Source: Neptunomonas japonica DSM 18939 | GTDB lineage: Bacteria > Pseudomonadota > Gammaproteobacteria > Pseudomonadales > Balneatricaceae | Assembly (NCBI RefSeq): GCF_000422765.1 | Contig: NZ_AUGR01000029.1 | Coordinates: forward strand, 1-43,544 | Length of the DNA: 43,544 bases | Direction of reading: 5' to 3' | Shown: piece after piece, positions 38,074 through 43,544 of the stretch | Layout: each line of letters begins with the position of its first letter | How positions within the stretch are numbered: position 1 is the stretch's first letter | Program-made: the position numbers and the translations under genes | The notes under the pieces: model-generated | What the model saw: the letters and a program-made list of their open reading frames with translations, nothing else | Database searches by the model: none | Told to the model about the DNA's origin: nothing

Positions 38074-39018
38074 TTAATCTTGAGGCTCTATGGTGAGTTG
38101 CATACCTATCTGATGAGTCTCATTAGGTTTCAGTGTAACAGCATCTTCAAGAACATTAGCTGTTTCAATGCAAAACATGGAATTATAATCGGTAGGCGAA
38201 AATTGGCTAATTCGTTTACTTTTTTCCACCCATGGATTCCAGATAACCGCTGAGTGGCTGTTGAATTGATTGAGCAATAATGTGTGCTGAGGCGTTGTTA
38301 TAGTCAGTGTTGTGTTATCTCTAAGCATGTAAATACGATCAGTTTCCATGCAAAAATTTATACTGCCTTGCTGTTGTTTCTGTTTCCAGTGATCGAGAGC
38401 ATCAATGTAAATACTATTGTCTACCCCATGAATGAGAGTTTTATTAATATCGCTTGTTGGTAGGTAGGTATGTAGCGCTTGGCTATAGGTGACAGCTTGC
38501 TTGTCTGTATTGTGTGTTGAGAGAGAAATACAGAGAGTTTTACCAATAATAAATGTAGCCTCGATTTCAAAATTAAATGGCCAGCATTGAAGGCTTTCGG
38601 TGCTTGAGGCAAGTGACAGCGTGATTTCAATTTGATGGCAGCTTTCCTTAATGCTTTTGAGCTGCCAGATACTATTGCGAGCAAAGCCATGGGCAGAAGG
38701 TTGTTTTATATTCTGGCTAATGTTCGTAGGATTTTTATCAGGGGCGCCAAACCAAGGCCAGCAAATAGGAATGCCTCCGCGGATAGATTCTCCTGTTTTA
38801 TAATGAGCGGTTGGGCTTAGCCATAAAGCGTTTTTAAAATTATAATGAGCGGGCGAAAACTCAATAATTTGCGCACCTTGTAATAACGCCGTAGCTTTGA
38901 AAAGAGGATGGTCTATCTGGATGCCCTCAAGTTCATCGCGTTTAATTATCTGGCAAAAAGCGTATTTCATATAATGGCTTCGCAATTCAATTTGCATTGA
39001 CTTAAAATAGCTACCCAC
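38074..39018 (-). CDS. D-hexose-6-phosphate mutarotase (YeaD-like)
   Basis: The product (up to 314 residues) is an aldose 1-epimerase superfamily protein of the YeaD type, which interconverts alpha and beta anomers of hexose 6-phosphates. Diagnostic parts are GAQIIEFSP, ESIRGGIPICWPWFG, PSAHGFARNSIW and VIWNPWVEKS. The start is uncertain: GTG at 39018, ATG at 38997 and ATG at 38970 are in frame, none with a strong ribosome binding site. The family length favours one of the two ATGs. Confidence 0.87.
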   Translation of the reverse strand: MGSYFKSMQIELRSHYMKYAFCQIIKRDELEGIQIDHPLFKATALLQGAQIIEFSPAHYNFKNALWLSPTAHYKTGESIRGGIPICWPWFGAPDKNPTNISQNIKQPSAHGFARNSIWQLKSIKESCHQIEITLSLASSTESLQCWPFNFEIEATFIIGKTLCISLSTHNTDKQAVTYSQALHTYLPTSDINKTLIHGVDNSIYIDALDHWKQKQQQGSINFCMETDRIYMLRDNTTLTITTPQHTLLLNQFNSHSAVIWNPWVEKSKRISQFSPTDYNSMFCIETANVLEDAVTLKPNETHQIGMQLTIEPQD

Positions 39019-39094
39019 TATAAAACAGATAGCTGTGCGAATATATCATTGCATAATTATCATCCCGTTCTTATCTTCTCATGATTAGTGACTT

Positions 39095-39580
39095 TTGAAT
39101 AAAACCCGGTTGGCAGAACAGCTTTTGAATGCTGTACAGAGTGAACTAACGACAATGCTTGGTGCTGTTGATCAGGCACGAGATAATGCTGTTCACGAGC
39201 AAAGTAAACCGGAAAATCAATACGACACTCTGGCGTTAGAGGCGGCCTATTTGGCGCATGGGCAATCGGTACGTGCTGCTGAGTTGCAGCGTCAAATTTC
39301 GGTCCTGAAGCGTTTTGAATTAGATAATCATAAGTGTGACTCCGCAGCTGTTGTGGGTGCGGTCGTGCATTTGCGTGAATATAGTAATCAATTTTCTAAA
39401 TGGTTATGGGTTGTACCTGTTGCTGGTGGTGTTGATTTGCAGTTTGAAGAGGTAAGCGTCACGACTATAACGCCTGATGCCCCTTTGGGGCGTAAGATTT
39501 TAGGGTGTTATGAAGGTGATGAAATATTGTTGCGCTTAGGTGCCAACGAAAAGTGCTTTGAAGTTATCTCAGTTATTTGA
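39095..39580 (+). CDS. Divergent GreA/GreB-like elongation factor
   Basis: The 161-residue protein has an N-terminal coiled-coil (about 1-75, with QYDTLALEAAYLAHGQSVR) and a C-terminal Gre FKBP-like domain (about 85-161, VVGAVVHLREY to APLGRKILGCYEGDEILL). Canonical Gre factors stimulate RNA cleavage by RNA polymerase through acidic residues at the coiled-coil tip. Here the segment that should read GDLSENAEY is changed, and the second acidic residue seems lost. It may bind the secondary channel without cleavage activity. The start is TTG at 39095 with no strong ribosome binding site. Confidence 0.75.
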   Translation: MNKTRLAEQLLNAVQSELTTMLGAVDQARDNAVHEQSKPENQYDTLALEAAYLAHGQSVRAAELQRQISVLKRFELDNHKCDSAAVVGAVVHLREYSNQFSKWLWVVPVAGGVDLQFEEVSVTTITPDAPLGRKILGCYEGDEILLRLGANEKCFEVISVI

Positions 39581-39604
39581 AATTTATAAGGTATTGGGTA
39601 TTTT

Positions 39605-40246
39605 ATGAAGTTTAGAGTTATTCCGGTTACTGCTTTTCAGCAAAATTGCACGCTATGTTGGTGTGAAGAAACTAAACACGCTGCAGTTATTGATCCAGGC
39701 GGAGATGTCGCAAAAATAGAAGCGGCTATTAAAGAAGAAGGTTTGGTTCTAGAGAAGATTTTATTAACGCATGCGCATATTGATCATGCGGGTGGTACTG
39801 CAGAACTAAAAGCGCTTCACCAAGTGCCTATAGAAGGGCCTCATAAGGGAGACTTATACTGGATTGAGGGGCTGGATAAACAAAGTGCTATGTTTGGTTT
39901 TCCTAAAGTAGATGGCTTTATGCCGGATCGTTGGCTTGAAGATGGTGATCAGGTAAGCGTTGGGAATCAGGTTTTTCAGGTGCTGCATTGCCCGGGGCAT
40001 ACACCGGGGCATGTGATTTTCTTCGATAAGATGGCAGGCATGGCTCAAGTTGGTGATGTTATTTTTCAAGGCTCTATTGGGCGCACTGACTTTCCAGGCG
40101 GAGACCACCCGCAGTTGATCGACTCTATTCGTAATAAGTTGTTCGCTTTGGGTGATGATATAGAGTTTATACCCGGTCACGGGCCTGCTTCTACATTAGG
40201 GCATGAAAAGCAAACCAACCCTTTTGTATCTGATCATCGGGGCTGA
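39605..40246 (+). CDS. Metallo-beta-lactamase-fold hydrolase (YcbL-like)
   Basis: The 213-residue protein belongs to the glyoxalase II branch of the metallo-beta-lactamase fold. The zinc motif is THAHIDHAGG (HxHxDH), followed by the ligands in HCPGHTPGHV and VGDVIFQGSIGRTDFPGG and the final FIPGHGPAS. YcbL proteins are glyoxalase II-like thioesterases; the true substrate is not established. It converges on pfkA. Confidence 0.88.
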   Translation: MKFRVIPVTAFQQNCTLCWCEETKHAAVIDPGGDVAKIEAAIKEEGLVLEKILLTHAHIDHAGGTAELKALHQVPIEGPHKGDLYWIEGLDKQSAMFGFPKVDGFMPDRWLEDGDQVSVGNQVFQVLHCPGHTPGHVIFFDKMAGMAQVGDVIFQGSIGRTDFPGGDHPQLIDSIRNKLFALGDDIEFIPGHGPASTLGHEKQTNPFVSDHRG

Positions 40247-40262
40247 TTTACTTCGTCGTTAC

Positions 40263-41270
40263 TTATTTATGTAGCAAGGTGGTTATATCAAAAATATTCT
40301 GGTCGAGAGTTTTCTTTTCTGAGATAACTCTACGTAACGGAATATCGATGACAGCGCCTTGCCGTAATCCCACCATAATGTCGTTATAGCCTGCCAATAG
40401 ATATTGCACTGCTGAGGCTCCCAAGCATGAGGCAAGCATTCTGTCGTGTCCTGACGGGCTTCCCCCGCGCTGAATGTGCCCAAGAATGCAAATTTTAGGG
40501 TCTTGGCCTTGTTCTTCTAGCTGATAAGCTATTCTTGAAGTCAGGCCAGGGTCTTTGCCTTCTGCAATAACGATAATACCGCTGGAGCCCTGCCCGGATG
40601 CCCGTTGTTCAGCAAGGGCGACACACAGGTCGTGCAGGTCAAACTCATATTCAGGTACCACTACAAGTTCAGCACCGCAGGCAATGCCTACTTGTGTTGC
40701 TATGAAGCCTGAGTTTCGCCCCATGACTTCAACTAGAAATAGCCGTTCATGAGAGAGCGCGGTGTCACGAATCTTATCAATAGCCTCTAAGGCTGTATTA
40801 ACAGCAGTATCAAAACCGATGGTGTCATCAGAGCCGGGGATATCATTATCAATAGTGCCGGGTAGGCCGATAACAGGAATACCTGTCTCTTCTGTTAGCA
40901 GGTGCGCGCCTGTCATCGATCCATCACCGCCAATAACAATCAGTGCTTCTATGCCTTTCTCATGCAATATTTTGGCTGCTTTAGCACGAATAGTAGAGTC
41001 TTTGAATTCAAGGCAGCGAGCACTTTTTAGCATAGTGCCGCCGCGTTGTACTATGTTGGTAACAGAGCGAGAGCTTAGTTTCTGAATGTCTCCGGCAATT
41101 AAGCCACTATAGCCTCGTTGAATGCCATATACGTTTTCAATGCCGCTATTAAGAGCTGCACGAACGATGCCTCGAATGGCGGGGTTCATTCCTGGAGAGT
41201 CGCCACCGCTGGTGAGTAAGGCGATGGACTTATACGGTTTGATCGGCTTTAAATGAGGTAGTGTAAACAT
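40263..41270 (-). CDS. pfkA: ATP-dependent 6-phosphofructokinase
   Basis: PfkA phosphorylates fructose 6-phosphate to the 1,6-bisphosphate in glycolysis. The 335-residue protein has LLTSGGDSPGMNPAIRG, GGDGS (the glycine version typical of ATP rather than pyrophosphate use), PGTIDNDI with the catalytic aspartate, EVMGRNSG and CILGHIQRGGSPS. AGGA lies six bases before the ATG. It is present in addition to gpmI, so the Embden-Meyerhof route is probably open. Confidence 0.95.
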   Translation of the reverse strand: MFTLPHLKPIKPYKSIALLTSGGDSPGMNPAIRGIVRAALNSGIENVYGIQRGYSGLIAGDIQKLSSRSVTNIVQRGGTMLKSARCLEFKDSTIRAKAAKILHEKGIEALIVIGGDGSMTGAHLLTEETGIPVIGLPGTIDNDIPGSDDTIGFDTAVNTALEAIDKIRDTALSHERLFLVEVMGRNSGFIATQVGIACGAELVVVPEYEFDLHDLCVALAEQRASGQGSSGIIVIAEGKDPGLTSRIAYQLEEQGQDPKICILGHIQRGGSPSGHDRMLASCLGASAVQYLLAGYNDIMVGLRQGAVIDIPLRRVISEKKTLDQNIFDITTLLHK

Positions 41271-41380
41271 GGCATATCCTATCGTGATATCAACATATTA
41301 TAGACAGTAGTATGTATCGTGGAGTTTCTGATGTTCAAGTAAATAAGCTAATGTAATGAAGAAATAAGAAGGAAAGGCAT

Positions 41381-43108
41381 ATGAGTAAGAAGGTGTCTGA
41401 GCGAATTGCCAGAGAAGTGCTTAAACACTTCGTGACTTATCGTACGTTTTTTAAAGCAATTACTGATATGGCTCAGCAGCGCTTTGAGCAAGAACTATGG
41501 TTAGAAATACAACAGGCTGCGTCAGACCGAATAGATCTCTATGAGCAGCAGCTGCAAAAGGCTACAGATAGTATTACCTGCATTATAGGCAGTGATACTT
41601 GCGAAAAACTTTTATGGAATGAAATAAAAGCTAGTTACATTGGGTTGCTATATCAGCGTGATGATTCTGAGCTGGCAGAAACCTTCTATAACTCTATCTA
41701 TTGTAAGGCATTTAAACATCGACAATTAACGGATGAATATATGTTTGTCCACACCTCGATGGCTGGATGCCAAGTGTCATCTAGCAATGCTATTTACCGG
41801 TCTTACAGTATGGAGCAGGGCCTGGTGGGTCTAATAGGGAAAATACTGGATGATTGTGGATTTAATGTGCCTTGGGAGAATAAAAAACGAGATGTCGTGA
41901 GCTTGGTGCGCTATATCCAGCAGCATATACCTTTAGGGTTTGATGCCGGTCGTATGATAAAGGTCGATGTGATTCGAAGCGTCTTTTATAGAAATAAAGG
42001 TGCATACATCGTCGGGCGTATCAGCTTTGCAGGTGGTGATATTCCTTTTGTTATTCCTGTGTTGAATCATAATCAGCGTGTCTATGTAGATACGGCTATA
42101 AGCGATCAGGATCAAGTCTCTATAATTTTTAGCTTTACGCGGGCTTACTTCATGGTGAATGTAGATGCGCCTTCAGAGTTTGTAAGCTTTTTACATTCCT
42201 TGATTCCCTCTAAGTCAATAGGTGAGCTGTATACCTCGATAGGTTTTTATAAGCAGGGTAAGGCAGAGTTCGTTCGTGACTTTATAGATCATCTTACTCA
42301 CTCAAAAGATTCATTCGTCATTGCTCCTGGTATCAAAGGGATGGTTATGACGGTTTTTACACTTCAGTCTTATCCGATAGTATTTAAAATTATCAAGGAT
42401 AAATTTTCTTCGTCTAAGCGAGTGACCAGGTCAGTGGTCCATGAAAGGTATCAGCTAGTAAAGCGCCATGACCGCGTAGGGCGCATGGCGGATACGCAGG
42501 AATTTACAAATTTTATACTCCCTAGGGCTCGTGTTAGTGATGGGTTGCTAGAGGAACTAAAGCAAGTAGCGCAGTCTTCGTTAGTGGTTGAAAAAGATAC
42601 AGTAATGATAAAGCACTTATGGACTGAGCGCCGAATGACGCCATTAAATATCTACTTAGACAAAGCGCTCGCGAGTGATGACGAGAAGGCTATCTTCCAT
42701 GTTGTTAATGAGTACGGGAAAGCTATTAAGCAATTAGCGGCAGCAAATATCTTTGCCGGTGATATGTTGTTTAAGAACTTTGGTGTAACAAGGCATGAAA
42801 GAGTGGTGTTTTATGATTATGATGAAATCATGTACTTAACAGAGTGTAATTTTCGAAAAATACCGGCTGCGATGTATCCCGAGCAAGAGATGGCTGCTGA
42901 GCCTTGGTATTCAGTAGCACCAAATGATGTATTTCCTGAAGAGTTTACAATCCTTACTGCCTGTAATGTGAAGGTCCGTAAGATATTTAATGAGTTGCAT
43001 GGAGACCTCTTGTGTGTGAAGTTTTGGAAAGAAATGCAGGAGCAGGTAAGCTCGGGCGAGGTTGTTGATATATTTCCATATCGTAAGATACAGCGGTTCA
43101 CTCGTTAA
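41381..43108 (+). CDS. aceK: Isocitrate dehydrogenase kinase/phosphatase
   Basis: AceK phosphorylates and dephosphorylates isocitrate dehydrogenase and so diverts carbon to the glyoxylate shunt. The 575-residue protein has the regulatory N-terminal part and a kinase-like domain: APGIKGMVMTVFTL as nucleotide loop, VFKIIKDKF with the conserved lysine, FAGDMLFKNFGVTRHE and YDYDEI with the catalytic aspartates near residues 460 and 478. AAGGAAAGG precedes the ATG. In enterics aceK follows aceBA; here it stands alone next to an rRNA operon. Confidence 0.97.
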   Translation: MSKKVSERIAREVLKHFVTYRTFFKAITDMAQQRFEQELWLEIQQAASDRIDLYEQQLQKATDSITCIIGSDTCEKLLWNEIKASYIGLLYQRDDSELAETFYNSIYCKAFKHRQLTDEYMFVHTSMAGCQVSSSNAIYRSYSMEQGLVGLIGKILDDCGFNVPWENKKRDVVSLVRYIQQHIPLGFDAGRMIKVDVIRSVFYRNKGAYIVGRISFAGGDIPFVIPVLNHNQRVYVDTAISDQDQVSIIFSFTRAYFMVNVDAPSEFVSFLHSLIPSKSIGELYTSIGFYKQGKAEFVRDFIDHLTHSKDSFVIAPGIKGMVMTVFTLQSYPIVFKIIKDKFSSSKRVTRSVVHERYQLVKRHDRVGRMADTQEFTNFILPRARVSDGLLEELKQVAQSSLVVEKDTVMIKHLWTERRMTPLNIYLDKALASDDEKAIFHVVNEYGKAIKQLAAANIFAGDMLFKNFGVTRHERVVFYDYDEIMYLTECNFRKIPAAMYPEQEMAAEPWYSVAPNDVFPEEFTILTACNVKVRKIFNELHGDLLCVKFWKEMQEQVSSGEVVDIFPYRKIQRFTR

Positions 43109-43185
43109 ATAATGCCCTATATGGTTTCGGGTACTATTAAATCCCCCTTTTTTGGTAAATAAATGACTTTTTTAGGGCAGGGGTA

Positions 43186-43213
43186 TTGACTCCTTTGAGG
43201 GTGTCTGTAGAAT
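43186..43213 (+). promoter_or_regulatory. rRNA operon promoter P1
   Basis: TTGACT (43186-43191) and TAGAAT (43208-43213) are spaced by 16 bp, followed by a GCGCACCTC discriminator. AT-rich DNA upstream (43149-43175) could be an UP element. Confidence 0.8.
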
Positions 43214-43372
43214 GCGCACCTCTTCCCAAGGAAGCCCCTCAAAAGGGTGGCTTAGATGAGAAGGTACTGGTTTTTAAGTTCTTGATAATTAACATATTTT
43301 CAAGATTTTTAGATTAGTAGTTGGTGTCTGGTTTTGCAGCCAAATGAGTTTCAGAAAGTTGCAAAATAAAGG

Positions 43373-43400
43373 TTGACACCAGCGAGGCGTTCGGTAGAAT
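43373..43400 (+). promoter_or_regulatory. rRNA operon promoter P2
   Basis: TTGACA (43373-43378) and TAGAAT (43395-43400) are spaced by 16 bp and followed by ATGCGCCTC. The unit mirrors P1, 187 bp upstream. Confidence 0.85.
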
Positions 43401-43410
43401 ATGCGCCTCA

Positions 43411-43441
43411 CTTGAACGACACGTTCAAGCGCTCTTTAACA
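43411..43441 (+). promoter_or_regulatory. rRNA antitermination site (boxB-like hairpin and boxA)
   Basis: CTTGAACG and CGTTCAAG form a perfect 8-bp stem with the loop ACA (43411-43429). GCTCTTTAACA (43431-43441) matches boxA, the Nus-factor site in rRNA leaders. Confidence 0.85.
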
Positions 43442-43544
43442 GATTGGTCAGATAATTCGTGTGGGCGCTTGTCAGGACGAAGCTACAAAAGCTTTATCAG
43501 GATAAGCAACCTAGCGAACAGAATGAAACATACGTTTTATAAAG
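43442..43544 (+). other. 16S rRNA leader (partial)
   Basis: The sequence continues as in gammaproteobacterial rRNA leaders with TCAGATAATTCGTGTGGGCG, close to the enteric version, and a processing-type hairpin GCTTGTC / GATAAGC (43468-43508). The mature 16S gene starts beyond the window. Confidence 0.85.

Overview
The window reads as a chromosomal segment of a marine gammaproteobacterium, most likely from the Oceanospirillales (Oceanospirillaceae-like). The evidence is moderate GC, gammaproteobacterial gene blocks (rhodanese-grxC-secB / gpmI-envC-ctpA-yibQ, coaBC-dut-algC-argB-slmA, radC/rpmB-rpmG, glnA-ntrB-ntrC), and protein signatures such as SlmA, SecB, AceK and GSI-beta glutamine synthetase. 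The genus assignment is inference. It is a core-genome stretch. I see no prophage, insertion sequence, integron, CRISPR array or defence island.

The window lies between two rRNA operons in the same orientation. It opens in a 23S-5S spacer, with a 5S rRNA and its terminator. It closes with two tandem rRNA promoters, a boxB-like hairpin, boxA and the start of a 16S leader. Between them, left to right: an HDOD protein (-). Molybdenum cofactor genes (mobA-mobB fusion and moaA, +), followed by an unrecognised protein and a DTW-domain tRNA modification enzyme. pip-dtd (-) and typA (-). The nitrogen control locus glnA-ntrB-ntrC (+), with readable NtrC sites and sigma54 promoters. trmL and a secreted M14 peptidase (+). 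rhodanese-grxC-secB (-), divergent from gpmI-envC-ctpA-yibQ (+). The five-gene run coaBC-dut-algC-argB-slmA (-). radC (+), a hemerythrin protein (-) and rpmB-rpmG (+).

The right part carries a divergent MocR-type regulator and EamA exporter. mutM is followed by an alpha/beta hydrolase, a PAP2 phosphatase and a VC2487-family glycosyltransferase. A TPP riboswitch then precedes thiD-thiC and a small membrane protein. Next come a nucleoside deoxyribosyltransferase, a DUF5062-like protein, a YeaD-type mutarotase, a divergent GreA/B-like protein, a YcbL-like metallo-hydrolase, pfkA and aceK.

The most rewarding material is regulatory. The ntrBC promoter region has a near-consensus NtrC site with a TATAAT embedded in its spacer, plus a perfect-spacing sigma54 promoter just upstream of a revised ntrB start. 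An intrinsic terminator lies inside the apparent signal-peptide codons of envC. A 9-bp inverted repeat sits between the MocR regulator and its transporter. A hairpin hides the ribosome binding site of the deoxyribosyltransferase. A TPP riboswitch contains the thiD Shine-Dalgarno sequence. There are also several perfect palindromes without a U-tract. I found no convincing new multi-gene system. The best candidates for new protein biology are the 168-residue protein at 3811-4317 and the odd Gre-like factor at 39095-39580.
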